Assembly: GCA_038120095.1 (NCBI GenBank)
Contig: JAYOKZ010000020.1
Coordinates: forward strand, 1-51,804
DNA: 51,804 nucleotides
DNA from: UBA2589 sp038120095
GTDB taxonomy: Bacteria > Gemmatimonadota > Gemmatimonadetes > Longimicrobiales > Gaopeijiaceae
Direction of reading: 5' to 3'
Positions 35,279 to 44,116 of the stretch are shown in pieces. The translations under genes were made by a program, and so were the position numbers. How positions within the stretch are numbered: position 1 is the stretch's first letter; each line of letters opens with the position of its first letter. The notes under the pieces were generated by a model, which did not search any database, had not been told where the DNA came from, and was given only the letters and a program-made list of their open reading frames with translations.

Positions 35279-35770
35279 ATGATCATGTGGGTCGACGCAG
35301 ACGCGACACCCCGGCCCGTTCGCGACATCATCTTCCGTGCGTCACTCCGGCTCGAACTCGAGACGGTGCTTGTCGCGAATCACCGGATCGGACTGCCGGC
35401 CAACAACGAATTCGTGCGCTTCGTCCTCGTAGGGCATGGTCTCGATGTCGCCGATCATTACATCTCGATGCACGCCGAGAATGGCGATGTCGCAATCACG
35501 GCCGATATTCCTCTGGCAGCCATGCTTGTGGACCAGGGTGTTCACGTGATCAGTCCGCGTGGCGAGATCTACGATCGGGAGAATATTCGCGAGCGACTGT
35601 CGGTCCGAGACTTCATGGACGCCCTCAGGAGCACCGGGGTCGAGACAGGCGGCCCTCGGGCCTACGGAGACAGAGAGAAGCAGGCCTTCGCCTCGGCACT
35701 CGACAGAACCCTGACCCGAGCGCTGCGGCCTTCGCGCCGACACACACCAGACAAGGGGCATTCCCCATGA
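35279..35770 (+). CDS. YaiI/YqxD family protein (DUF188)
   Basis: A 163-residue member of the conserved YaiI/YqxD (DUF188) family. The opening MWVDADATPRPVRDII and the VAITADIPLAAMLVDQG core match the family's acidic PIN-like fold. The function is undefined; a nuclease-like role has been suggested from the fold. GAGGAG lies nine bases before ATG 35279. Its stop overlaps the start of the M24 peptidase (ATGA), and the divergent region to the Ig-like protease is 174 bp. Confidence 0.9.
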   Translation: MIMWVDADATPRPVRDIIFRASLRLELETVLVANHRIGLPANNEFVRFVLVGHGLDVADHYISMHAENGDVAITADIPLAAMLVDQGVHVISPRGEIYDRENIRERLSVRDFMDALRSTGVETGGPRAYGDREKQAFASALDRTLTRALRPSRRHTPDKGHSP

Positions 35771-37116
35771 CGCATCGACTGACGCTCACGCCCGTCCTCG
35801 TGGCCCTCGCCGCGACCCTCGGATGCGGCGCTCCTTCGACGACCCCGGGGTCCGACGCGAGCGGAGAAGCGGGGCTTCCGTTTCCCGATGACCCTCAACT
35901 ATGGCCATCGATCCGGGAGGAACGAATCAGGACATTGCTCGGCCCCGCCATGGCACGGGCCGCCGTTGAAGCGTGGGTCGTTCTGGCTCGGGAGAACGCG
36001 AATGACCCGATCGCGGCGCACGTCGGTGCGGAGAACGCAGGAGGATTGGCGGCCTTCCTCTTCTTCGCAGACCCCGACGGGAATCTCGAATCGCTTGCCC
36101 TCTCCCCCGAAACGGAGGCAACGGCCCTCGCAGAGGTCAGTCCACTCGACCGAGTACGCTCGGTTCCGAGAGGAACCGACATGTACGCTGAAATCGCCGG
36201 GGAGCTTCGCCGCCGAGACCCGGGTTCGATCGCGATCAACAGCAGTAGTCGCAACATCGCCGACGGCCTCTCGTACACCCAGCGTCGCGCACTCGAACAG
36301 GCGCTGGGCCCAGATCTCAGCAGACGCCTCATGTCATCCGAGGATGTGGTCATCGAGTGGCTCTCCGTAAAGCTTCCTCGCGAAGTAGACATCATGCGAC
36401 GTGCGGCCCGGCTCACGGAGGAGCTCGAACTCGAGGCCTATGCCCGGATCGTTCCGGGGGAAACGACCGATGCGGAGCTCGCACGTTTCCTCAAACGGAG
36501 AATGGCCGAACTGGGTGTCACCGACGGGTGGGCGGCCGACCAGAACCCGAACGTGAACTCCGGGCCCGATCGCGGGCACTCACATTCGACCGAAAAGGTG
36601 ATCATGCCCGGCGACGTGATTCAGACCGACTTCGGGATCGGCGTTCACGGCAGGTGGGTCACCGACATCCAGCGATTCGCGTACGTTCTCCGGCCAGGGG
36701 AGACTGCTCCTCCCCCTGAGATGCAGGCCCGATGGGAGCACGCTCGCGAGGGGAGTCGTGCCGCGATGGCAGCGATGCGACCGGGGGTCCGGGGTTGGGA
36801 CGTCGACGCCGCCCAGCGAGAGGTCCTGAGTCGTCACGGATCGATCCCGATCATCTGGAGCACGGGGCACCCGGTCGGCTACTGGGCTCACGACGTGGGT
36901 CCCCGACTCGGGGGAGCTGCAGGCGGTGCACCAGCATCCGGGGATGCTGCTCGAGAGCTGTTGCCAGGCCAGACCTTCGCGTTCGACGGCTTCTTCGGCT
37001 GGACTCGTGACGATGGGTCGACGAAGACCATCTCGGTGGAGGAGATGGTCGTGATCACCGAGGACGGTGCGGAGTGGCTGATCGAACCCCAGGAGGAGTG
37101 GGTCCTGGTTCGCTAG
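35767..37116 (+). CDS. Lipoprotein M24-family metallopeptidase (Xaa-Pro aminopeptidase-like)
   Basis: 449 residues with lipobox LGC (about residue 20), so it acts outside the inner membrane. The pita-bread fold ligands are visible: the two Asp of TDFGIGVHGRWVTDIQ, His in GHPVGYWAHD, and Glu in SVEEMVVI with a final Glu. An N-terminal creatinase-like domain precedes them. Family members cleave Xaa-Pro N-terminal bonds, so a role in using proline-rich peptides fits, but a creatinase or ectoine-type substrate cannot be excluded. It is coupled to the DUF188 gene and its stop shares CTAG with the convergent TonB receptor stop. Confidence 0.87.
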   Translation: MTHRLTLTPVLVALAATLGCGAPSTTPGSDASGEAGLPFPDDPQLWPSIREERIRTLLGPAMARAAVEAWVVLARENANDPIAAHVGAENAGGLAAFLFFADPDGNLESLALSPETEATALAEVSPLDRVRSVPRGTDMYAEIAGELRRRDPGSIAINSSSRNIADGLSYTQRRALEQALGPDLSRRLMSSEDVVIEWLSVKLPREVDIMRRAARLTEELELEAYARIVPGETTDAELARFLKRRMAELGVTDGWAADQNPNVNSGPDRGHSHSTEKVIMPGDVIQTDFGIGVHGRWVTDIQRFAYVLRPGETAPPPEMQARWEHAREGSRAAMAAMRPGVRGWDVDAAQREVLSRHGSIPIIWSTGHPVGYWAHDVGPRLGGAAGGAPASGDAARELLPGQTFAFDGFFGWTRDDGSTKTISVEEMVVITEDGAEWLIEPQEEWVLVR

Positions 37117-39422
37117 AACTCCACACTGAACCCGAAGGTCGGAAGCAGGCCCGACCCATCGATCGGACGGATGCGATCGGGAAACGACGGGTCCTCTGTG
37201 TACGCGAAGCCGACCGGGTTCACTCGGTTGAGGACATTCTGGACGTCCAGGTAGAGGACGGCGTTCCAGCCCCTGAAATCAAGGCGCCTCTCTGCACGTA
37301 CGTCGAGGCGAGCGTATCCCGGTGTTCGCACCTCCCCGACACGCGCCCAGTCGGGGACTCCGCGTCCCGTCACGGCATAGCTCTGCTCTGAGGCAGCAAG
37401 ATCCCAAGGAGTTGTCGCGAGGCCCGAGAGAATGCGGAGTTTCGCACCGAATTCCCACGCTCCGGGGCGGTAGCCACCGGTAAGATCCAGAGCATGCCGA
37501 CGATCCCACGCCGACGGCCTGAGACGCCCGTCCCTCCCGGCAAACTCACTCCACGACAGCGTGTAGGCGCCCAGAAAATAGACGCTGCCGAGAAGCTTCT
37601 GCTGCGTGAATACTTCGAGTCCGCGAGCCTGGCCCGTTCCTTCATCGCTCAGGGGCTCGGCACCGACGAAACCATAGTCTCCCCCCAGGTTGGACACAGC
37701 AACTCGGGGGTCGCTCAAGAGGACCGGAACGCGGCTGTACTCCTTCCAGAATGCTTCGACCGAGAGTCGAAGTCCCGGGTTTACCGTCCACGCGAGGCCG
37801 CTGGCGAACTGGATGTTTCGTTGCTGGCGAAGCCCCAGGTTGGCCGGTCCGCCCTCGTCCCTGACGGACAAAGCGAGCAGGCTGGGCGCCTGGTGATACA
37901 ACCCGCCTCCGGCCTGGGCCGTCACACCGCTGCCAAGTTCGAGAAGTACGCTCGCCCTCGGGGAAAACTCGAACCCCGAGTCGAGTCCGGTCACTTCATC
38001 GGCGCGAAGCCCCCCCGTGACTTTCATCCGAGGACCGACCTCGACCGTTCCCTGAGCGAACGCGCTCCATTTGTAGAGGGAGACGTTTTCGTCCCACGCC
38101 AGATCACCGGACAGCGGGCCACCGGGAACTGCGCGTTGGGCCACGCTCGCATCCACCGCAGCACGGGATGCGTCGACACCGACGGTCATGCTCACGCCGG
38201 CCCCGGGCTCGAAGTCACCCTGCAGCGTCACGCGCGAATCCGTTTCCCGACTGTCGTTGGACAGTACCGGAAGGCCGTCATCACCGGGGTCGCGGAACGA
38301 GAAGTCACTTCGGGATTGGCTCACGGTGGCTGTCAGGTAGCCACCTTGGACGAGCCGGCGCCAGCTCGCTCCCACCGTGAAGCTCTTCTGGTCATTGTCG
38401 ATCACACGGGATGCAATCTCGAAATTTTCGAAATCGTCACCGGGAGCCGGTGGGACGATGTCGAAGTTATCCAGTGCCCCGATCCCCACGAGAAGGATCC
38501 GGTCCCGTTCGGTCGGCTGCGACTCAAACCGGAATTGCGCATCCCAATAGTCGGGCCGGATCGGTAGCCCGAGCGCTTCGAAGAGAAACTGCAGATACGA
38601 GCGGCGGACGCTGAACAGCCAGTTCGAATCCGAGCCCGCAGGGCCATCCAGCGTCAGTCCTGCCTCGGTCGCACCAAGTGTGAAATCGCCGCGGACCCCC
38701 TCGGGTGACCCTGGTCGGTTTTCGATGGAGAGCACCGAACTGAGCGCGTCGCCGTAGCGGACAGGGAACGCTCCCGCGAAGAACTCGGACTCCCGGATGA
38801 AGTCGACATTCACCAGTCCGAGTGCACCGCCGGACGCACCCTGCGTCGCGAAGTGGTTGATCTGAGGGATGCGAATGCCGTCGAGGTAATACGCGTTCTC
38901 TCCGGGCCCCCCTCCCCTGACGAGCAGGTCATTGCGGTTGTCCACCCCACCGAGAACGCCGGGCAGTGAGAGCAGCGTACGGGACACATCCTGGAACCCT
39001 CCCGGAGTCCGGCGGAGTTCCTCGTTGGACAGAAGCTGCGTCGATACCGGCGACGCAGCTCGAACGCGAAACGCCGGGGCACCGACCACAATGCCTTCCA
39101 GCTCGAGCGCCCGACGGTCCAGGCGGAACTCCACGTACACCGATCGACTCGTCCGCAGAGTCACCTCACTCTCGAGCACGGACTCGTACCCGAGCATGTC
39201 CACCCGGACGGAGACGGGACCCGGGTTGGGACTGGAGATCACGAAACTGCCGGAGTTGTCCGTGAGTGACTGAGCACCGGAGCCCACGATCGTGACGGTC
39301 GCGGCCGGGAGCGGTCTGAGATCGGCCGCGTCCAGCACACGCCCCCGCAGTACCGCAGTCTGCGCGGCAACCGGCGCAGCCACCAACAACCAGAGGCCGA
39401 AGAAGAGAAATTGCCGCACCAC
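37113..39422 (-). CDS. TonB-dependent receptor with carboxypeptidase-regulatory-like N-terminal domain
   Basis: 769 residues. After a signal peptide (ends VAAQ) comes a CarboxypepD_reg-like beta sandwich (about 25-105), then a plug domain with RRTPGGFQDVSRTLL, DLLVRGGGPGENAYYLDGI, and a 22-strand-type barrel ending in FGFSVEF (C-terminal Phe). The substrate cannot be inferred, because no transport partners lie nearby. GTG 39422 is preceded by GGAG and follows the photolyase stop by one base; GTG 39419 is an alternative. The near overlap suggests co-transcription with the photolyase upstream, which is unusual company for such a receptor. Confidence 0.9.
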   Translation of the reverse strand: MVRQFLFFGLWLLVAAPVAAQTAVLRGRVLDAADLRPLPAATVTIVGSGAQSLTDNSGSFVISSPNPGPVSVRVDMLGYESVLESEVTLRTSRSVYVEFRLDRRALELEGIVVGAPAFRVRAASPVSTQLLSNEELRRTPGGFQDVSRTLLSLPGVLGGVDNRNDLLVRGGGPGENAYYLDGIRIPQINHFATQGASGGALGLVNVDFIRESEFFAGAFPVRYGDALSSVLSIENRPGSPEGVRGDFTLGATEAGLTLDGPAGSDSNWLFSVRRSYLQFLFEALGLPIRPDYWDAQFRFESQPTERDRILLVGIGALDNFDIVPPAPGDDFENFEIASRVIDNDQKSFTVGASWRRLVQGGYLTATVSQSRSDFSFRDPGDDGLPVLSNDSRETDSRVTLQGDFEPGAGVSMTVGVDASRAAVDASVAQRAVPGGPLSGDLAWDENVSLYKWSAFAQGTVEVGPRMKVTGGLRADEVTGLDSGFEFSPRASVLLELGSGVTAQAGGGLYHQAPSLLALSVRDEGGPANLGLRQQRNIQFASGLAWTVNPGLRLSVEAFWKEYSRVPVLLSDPRVAVSNLGGDYGFVGAEPLSDEGTGQARGLEVFTQQKLLGSVYFLGAYTLSWSEFAGRDGRLRPSAWDRRHALDLTGGYRPGAWEFGAKLRILSGLATTPWDLAASEQSYAVTGRGVPDWARVGEVRTPGYARLDVRAERRLDFRGWNAVLYLDVQNVLNRVNPVGFAYTEDPSFPDRIRPIDGSGLLPTFGFSVEF

Positions 39423-39423
39423 G

Positions 39424-40970
39424 TCAGAGTTCTCCGTTCGCGAGACGATCCAGCACCACCTCGGCACGCCCGAGGATGCGGTGCCGGACCGCCGGATCTC
39501 GTTTCACCCACCCCCGAGTGATCATCGCCATCCGGTGGTTTCCAGACCAGCGATCCTGATGCCGGTCGATAAAGGACCAGTACAGACTGTTGAACGGACA
39601 GCTGGTCTCCGTATCGACCGACTTCACGTCGTACGCACACGACACGCAATAGTCGCTCATTCGGTCGATGTATTTGCCGCTCGCCGCGTACGGCTTCGAA
39701 GTGAACGAGCCAAGATCGGCGAACTGGCTCATCCCCATCACGTTCGGGGTGACGACCCAGTCGAGTGCATCGACGAAGACAGCCAGAAACCAGTCGTTCA
39801 GTTCCGCTGGATCGACGCCGGCGATCAAGCTGAAATTACCAAGCACCATCAGACGCTGGATGTGGTGAGCATGGCCGGATCGAGACACCTGCTCGACACA
39901 ACGCTGCAGACAATGCATCTGCGTTTCACCCGACCAGTAGAAGTCAGGGAGCGGCCGATCCCCCGACAGGCCGTTCGACATTCTGAGTCCCGGCATCGTC
40001 GTCCGGTACACGTGTCGGACGAACTCCCTCCAGCCGAGGATCTGACGGATGAATCCCTCGATCGATGCGAGCGAGATATCGTTGCGCGGATCGGATGCAC
40101 ACTCGAGTGCCCGCTCACAGACTTCACGCGGGTGGAGAAGCCCCAGGTTCAGCGGCACGCTGAGGAGGCTGTGGTACAGCACGTCTTCCCCGTCGACCAT
40201 CGCGTCTTCGAACGGTCCAAACACCGGCAGACGGGTTTTCAGAAAGTCGTCCCGCGCGTCGAGCGCCTGACTCCGAGTGACCGGCCAGTGGAAACTGTCC
40301 ACGTCGCCGAAGTGACCCGGCCACGAGTCCGTCACCTCCTTCATGACAGAGCGCGTGACATCGTCCGGCTCGAACGTGGGAATGGGTGGAAATCGATGCC
40401 CCTTCTCCGGCACCTTCCGGTTCTCGGCGTCGTAGTTCCAGGATCCTCCCGCCGGCTGATCGCCGTCCATCAGCCAGCCGCGCGCAGCACGCACAGAACG
40501 GNNNNNNNNNNCACGGAACGGTAGAAGTACTCGAGCCGAAGCGACTTCCTTCCGGCAGCCCACGCGTCGAACTCTCCATCGGACGTCAGCCAGAGTTCGT
40601 TCGGAACGACGCGAATGGAGCCTCCCGCTTCCTCGGCAGCGCCGACGAGCTGGCCGGCGACGCCCCAGTCGGTGGGCGCCATGAGCTCGATACAGGCACC
40701 GGGATATGAACTCAGGTAGGCGGACACACCCTCGGTGAAGTCTGCAGCATGAAGGTACGTGACCTCGAATCCGGCCGATCGCAGCGATGAGGCGAAGTGA
40801 CGCATCGCGGAGAACACCAGAATGAGCTTTTGCCTGTGGTGCGTCAGTTGTTCCGCGATTGCCCGGGACTCGATCATGAGCACGCGGGTGTGTCCCGGTA
40901 CGCTGCGTGTCAGCGGACCGACCCGGTCGTTCAACTGGTCGCCGAGGACGAGCACGTGGTCCGGCGTCAC
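39424..40970 (-). CDS. Iron-sulfur cryptochrome/photolyase (FeS-BCP, PhrB-like), interrupted by a 10-N gap
   Basis: A light-dependent repair photolyase of the PhrB branch, which carries FAD, a second chromophore and a 4Fe-4S cluster. The N-terminal antenna domain opens HVLVLGDQLND and the FAD domain has LMDGDQP...WNYDAENRK and FIRQILGWREFVRH. The four cluster cysteines are visible: one in CLQRCVEQ and three in YCVSCAYD...SCPF. GTG 40970 has GGAGG eight bases before it. Ns at 40502-40511 throw the reading frame off, but collapsing the 10-base repeat on either side of the gap restores one open frame (EYFYRSVRAARGWLMD) with a length of 508 residues, usual for the family. The gene is therefore probably intact. 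Confidence 0.9.
40502..40511. other. Assembly gap (10 N) within the photolyase gene
   Basis: CACAGAACGG (40492-40501) and CACGGAACGG (40512-40521) match at nine of ten positions on the two sides of the Ns. Removing the Ns and one copy (20 bases) restores the photolyase frame, so the gap is an unrecognised contig overlap. Confidence 0.9.
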
Positions 40971-41365
40971 GAGGTGACCTCCGCTTCATGACGATCCCAC
41001 TCTCTGCCTCTGCGGATGCGGACAGGGCCTCGAGCAGTCGACGGATCGACCCGACGGCCACGTTGTGTCCATTCCACGACGCCACGGGCAGCCAGGCGGC
41101 GAGCAGCGCTGCGGGCGGCCTCCATCAGGGGGCGCCAGTGCTCCGGCCGCACGGCACGTGCCGCCTCCGAGGGACAGATACTCGAGCCTCCCTCGGTCCG
41201 GCCCAGGAGGCGGATGATCTGACGCTCGAGATCGCGGTCTGTTCCGGACAGACGAAGCCCCCGGCACTTCGCGCTGCAGTACCGCACGATTTGCTCCTTG
41301 CTCGCCCACCGTCGGCGGGGCTCCATTCGACGCCCACAGCGGCCGCAGACCGGGTCCGCATTCAT
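40967..41365 (-). CDS. DUF2256-DUF3253 fusion protein, photolyase-associated
   Basis: 132 residues. The N terminus is a DUF2256 zinc ribbon (CGRCGRRMEPRRRW...YCSAKC), and the rest is a DUF3253 winged-helix domain (LERQIIRLLGR to RGVVEWTQRGRRV). Both are small conserved families of unknown function commonly found beside photolyase genes. ATG 41365 has a GGAG nine bases upstream; GTG 41383 would add six residues. Its stop overlaps the photolyase start (GTGA), so the two are translationally coupled, which supports a shared role. DNA or RNA binding is suggested by the ribbon and the winged helix. Confidence 0.85.
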   Translation of the reverse strand: MNADPVCGRCGRRMEPRRRWASKEQIVRYCSAKCRGLRLSGTDRDLERQIIRLLGRTEGGSSICPSEAARAVRPEHWRPLMEAARSAARRLAARGVVEWTQRGRRVDPSTARGPVRIRRGREWDRHEAEVTS

Positions 41366-41383
41366 GAATCCGAACTCCGACAC

Positions 41384-41809
41384 TCAGGTAGCGGAGATCA
41401 TTGCGACGGCGATCGGGACCCGGCCCAGCCACGCCGCCGTCCGAATCCAGTTCGATCGAACGAGCCGACGATGAACCTCCCCATCGAAGCCGAGCACGAG
41501 GCGGCCATGAGCAGGCGCCTGAAAAACAGCGGTGGAGATCCAGATCAGCGCGAGGAGAACCAGGCCGGCGAGTGCCAGCCCCTGCGCCTGATCGCCGTTC
41601 GCAGAGGCAAAGATCCAGACCGCCGACCCCAGTTCGGCAAGCATGGGTGGAATCACGACCCACCCCGTTCGAACGGTGTGCGCCTGCTCGTACGCGACCC
41701 ACGTATGGTCTCCGACCTTCGCCATCAGAGGATAGTGCACGACCTGGACGAAGGTGATGAGGCCCGCCATGAAAACGGTCGCGATCAGATGAAGCTGAAT
41801 CACGGTCAT
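41384..41809 (-). CDS. Small integral membrane protein, function unknown
   Basis: 141 residues with about four hydrophobic segments (starting TVIQLHLIATVFMAG, with HY and R/E residues between them). I do not recognise a named family. It ends 18 bp before the photolyase partner gene on the same strand. The upstream side runs into the 100-N gap, so the true start could be farther upstream; ATG 41809 is the first start after the gap. A heme or quinone role is possible for small four-segment proteins, but it is not supported here. Confidence 0.6.
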   Translation of the reverse strand: MTVIQLHLIATVFMAGLITFVQVVHYPLMAKVGDHTWVAYEQAHTVRTGWVVIPPMLAELGSAVWIFASANGDQAQGLALAGLVLLALIWISTAVFQAPAHGRLVLGFDGEVHRRLVRSNWIRTAAWLGRVPIAVAMISAT

Positions 41810-41829
41810 CAGAGTCGAATCATCACCAC

Positions 41830-41929
41830 NNNNNNNNNNNNNNNNNNNNNNNNNNNNNNNNNNNNNNNNNNNNNNNNNNNNNNNNNNNNNNNNNNNNNNN
41901 NNNNNNNNNNNNNNNNNNNNNNNNNNNNN
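41830..41929. other. Assembly gap of 100 N
   Basis: A run of exactly 100 Ns, the usual placeholder for a gap of unknown size. It hides the upstream region of the membrane protein gene (-) and part of the promoter region of the FAD oxidoreductase (+). Confidence 0.95.
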
Positions 41930-42032
41930 AAGAGGCCCTGAGACAAATACGTGAACGTTAGTTAAACAAGTTGGTGGACGATCCGCAAGTTGGGCCTCAT
42001 ATTGCCTGCACAACCTAAACGACAAATGAACA
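41930..42032 (+). promoter_or_regulatory. AT-rich promoter region of the FAD oxidoreductase
   Basis: This stretch is clearly richer in A and T than the neighbouring genes. It contains ACAAATACGT at 41943-41952 within AGACAAATACGT, a nearly identical word to ACAAGTACGT in the upstream region of the SnoaL-like gene. No -35/-10 pair can be assigned with confidence. Confidence 0.35.
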
Positions 42033-43301
42033 ATGAGCACTTCGGTGAACGCGAAACGATCCAACGTCATCGTCGTCGGGGCGGGTTTGTCCGGACTTTC
42101 GTGCGCGCGCCATCTCCATGACCGCGGGATCGACGTGGCCGTCGTCGACCAGGCCGATGCCGTAGGCGGTCGTATACGAACCGACGAGATGGATGGCTTC
42201 CTGCTCGACCGGGGATTTCAGGTCATGCTGACCGCCTACGAGGAGCTACGGAACGTCCCGAATCTCGATTCACTCGCGTTGAAGGCGTTCGCGCCCGGCA
42301 GCGTCATATGGTCCGGTCGCGGTCTGGAGCGGCTCACGGATCCCTTTCGATCTCCGTCAGGTCTCGCGGCATCTATCCGTGCGAGGACTGGAACACTCTC
42401 GGACAAACTCCGAGTGGCGAAGCTGCGCCTCCGACTGCTGAGCAGCTCGGTCGATGCGATCTTCGAGGGCCCCGAACGGTCCACGCTGGAGGAGCTTCGC
42501 GCCGAAGGCTTTTCCGAGCAGTTCATCGATCAGTTCTTCCGCCCCTTCCTGGGTGGTGTGTTTCTCGAGCGAGCGCTCGACACCAGCGCCAGCCTGTTTC
42601 GTTATTACTTCCGGTGTTTCGCCGCCGGGGACGCGGCGGTTCCCGCGCGCGGCATGCAGCGATTGCCGGAACTGCTCGCGCACCCGCTCGGGGATCGGGT
42701 ACGACTCAACACCTCCGTTCGCACCCTGACCAGAGACTCCGTGACGCTGGATGACGGAAGCGCGCTGGAAGCCAGCGAGATTGTGGTCGCCGTGGATGGA
42801 GCCGCTGCGGCCAACCTCGCCGACGTGCAGGCCCCTTCGTTCAAGTCGACCGTCACGTCGTATTACGCCGCACCGGAGGCACCCGTAGAGGGACGCCTCC
42901 TGCTCCTCGACGGAGAGGGCAGCGGGCCGGCCAACCACGTAGCGGTCATGAGTTCCGTTTCCGCGGACTACGCACCGTCGGGCCGGCATCTGATTGCCGT
43001 CTCCGGCGTCGACGGGTCGGACGGGAGCGCCGGGCACTTCCAGGAAGGAGCACGCACCCAGATGCGCCGCTGGTTCGGTCCTGAGGTCGACCAGTGGGAC
43101 CACCTGCGGTCCTACTCGATACCGCATGCTCTCCCGAGACATCCAGCGGGCTTCGCCAGGCATCGCCCCGGCAACCGGACGTCGGAGGGTGTATGGCTCA
43201 CGGGCGACTACACGGATTTCGGCTCGATCCAGGGCGCCCTCCGGGCCGGCCGGACGACCGCTGATGCAATCCTCGAACGCGCGACGGAAGCGACCCCATG
43301 A
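42033..43301 (+). CDS. FAD-dependent oxidoreductase (amine oxidase/phytoene desaturase-like)
   Basis: 422 residues. The dinucleotide-binding motif VIVVGAGLSGLSCA opens the protein and is followed by VGGRIRTDE and RGFQVMLTAY, as in protoporphyrinogen oxidase/phytoene desaturase-type flavoproteins. The C-terminal FAD segment GVWLTGDYTDFGSIQGALRAG closes it. The substrate is unknown. Its stop overlaps the SDR start (ATGA). The same mixture (photolyase, FAD amine-oxidase, SDR, NTF2-like protein) is known from light- and singlet-oxygen-response clusters in other bacteria, which suggests a photoprotective role by inference. Confidence 0.85.
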   Translation: MSTSVNAKRSNVIVVGAGLSGLSCARHLHDRGIDVAVVDQADAVGGRIRTDEMDGFLLDRGFQVMLTAYEELRNVPNLDSLALKAFAPGSVIWSGRGLERLTDPFRSPSGLAASIRARTGTLSDKLRVAKLRLRLLSSSVDAIFEGPERSTLEELRAEGFSEQFIDQFFRPFLGGVFLERALDTSASLFRYYFRCFAAGDAAVPARGMQRLPELLAHPLGDRVRLNTSVRTLTRDSVTLDDGSALEASEIVVAVDGAAAANLADVQAPSFKSTVTSYYAAPEAPVEGRLLLLDGEGSGPANHVAVMSSVSADYAPSGRHLIAVSGVDGSDGSAGHFQEGARTQMRRWFGPEVDQWDHLRSYSIPHALPRHPAGFARHRPGNRTSEGVWLTGDYTDFGSIQGALRAGRTTADAILERATEATP

Positions 43302-44035
43302 CAGAGAAAACTGCAATGGTGTTCGGAGCGTACGGTGGGGTCGGGCAGGCCCTGGCGCGCCGCCTCGATCACGAAGGATACCGCCTGATCGTGGCCGGGC
43401 GTGACGCCGATCGACTGACCGAGTTGGCGGACCAGCTCGGCGCCGAGACAGCCCTGGTGGATGTGCTCCACCCGGAGTCGGTGAGCCAGGCCATTGCAGA
43501 CGTCGCAGACCGATACGGCCGCATCGATGGCATCGCGAACTGCGTGGGAAGCGTTCTCCTCAAACCCGCTCATCTCACGACGGTGGAAGAGTGGGCCCAT
43601 ACGCTCGCGACGAATCTCACGAGTTCCTTCGCGATCCTCAGAGCGGCCGCCCGCCCGATGATGAAGTCAGGGGGTGGAAGCCTGGTGTTCGTCTCTACCG
43701 CCGCCGCCTCCATTGGACTGCCGAATCACGAGGCGATCGCAGCAGCCAAGGGTGGCATCGAAGCTCTGGTCAGGTCCGCTGCGGCGACGTACGGGAAGTC
43801 GGGCATACGGGTGAACGCAGTCTCGCCCGGCCTGGTCGAGACGCCGCTAACCTCACGAATCACGGGATCCGAAACAGCTCGATCGGCCTCTGAAGCCATG
43901 CATGCTCTTCGACGCATCGGTCAACCCGAGGACGTGGCGGGAGCGATCGCCTGGTTGCTGTCATCTGAAGCCTCGTGGGTGACGGGCCAGACCTTCGGCG
44001 TCGATGGAGGACTCGGCTCCGTCCGATCCGGGTAG
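43298..44035 (+). CDS. Short-chain dehydrogenase/reductase with the active-site tyrosine replaced
   Basis: 245 residues with the SDR fold: the cofactor loop GAYGGVGQA and the NCVGSVLL strand end match, and the catalytic Ser is in FVSTAAASI. The YxxxK motif is modified: the segment NHEAIAAAKGG keeps Lys but has Ile in the Tyr position. This version is characteristic of a branch often found beside photolyase and FAD oxidoreductase genes. A different proton donor, or a non-catalytic role, is therefore likely. It is translationally coupled to the FAD oxidoreductase. Confidence 0.87.
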   Translation: MTEKTAMVFGAYGGVGQALARRLDHEGYRLIVAGRDADRLTELADQLGAETALVDVLHPESVSQAIADVADRYGRIDGIANCVGSVLLKPAHLTTVEEWAHTLATNLTSSFAILRAAARPMMKSGGGSLVFVSTAAASIGLPNHEAIAAAKGGIEALVRSAAATYGKSGIRVNAVSPGLVETPLTSRITGSETARSASEAMHALRRIGQPEDVAGAIAWLLSSEASWVTGQTFGVDGGLGSVRSG

Positions 44036-44048
44036 GTCCCCCGGCAGG

Positions 44049-44081
44049 AGGCCGCGCCCGAAACCTGAACGGACGCGGCCT
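44049..44081. terminator. Hairpin between convergent SDR and SnoaL-like genes
   Basis: AGGCCGCG (44049-44056) pairs with CGCGGCCT (44074-44081), and an inner CCG/CGG continues the stem around loop AAACCTGAA after one mismatch. It lies 14 bases after the SDR stop. There is no T-run, so the terminator assignment rests on position and stability. Confidence 0.45.
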
Positions 44082-44116
44082 GCGCTACCTCAGAACAACG
44101 GGCGTGTGGCTCGAAG

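Noticed and set aside
39424..41085. Photolyase as a true frameshifted pseudogene
   Set aside because: The frame change coincides exactly with the N gap, and collapsing the duplicated 10 bases restores the frame and the family length.
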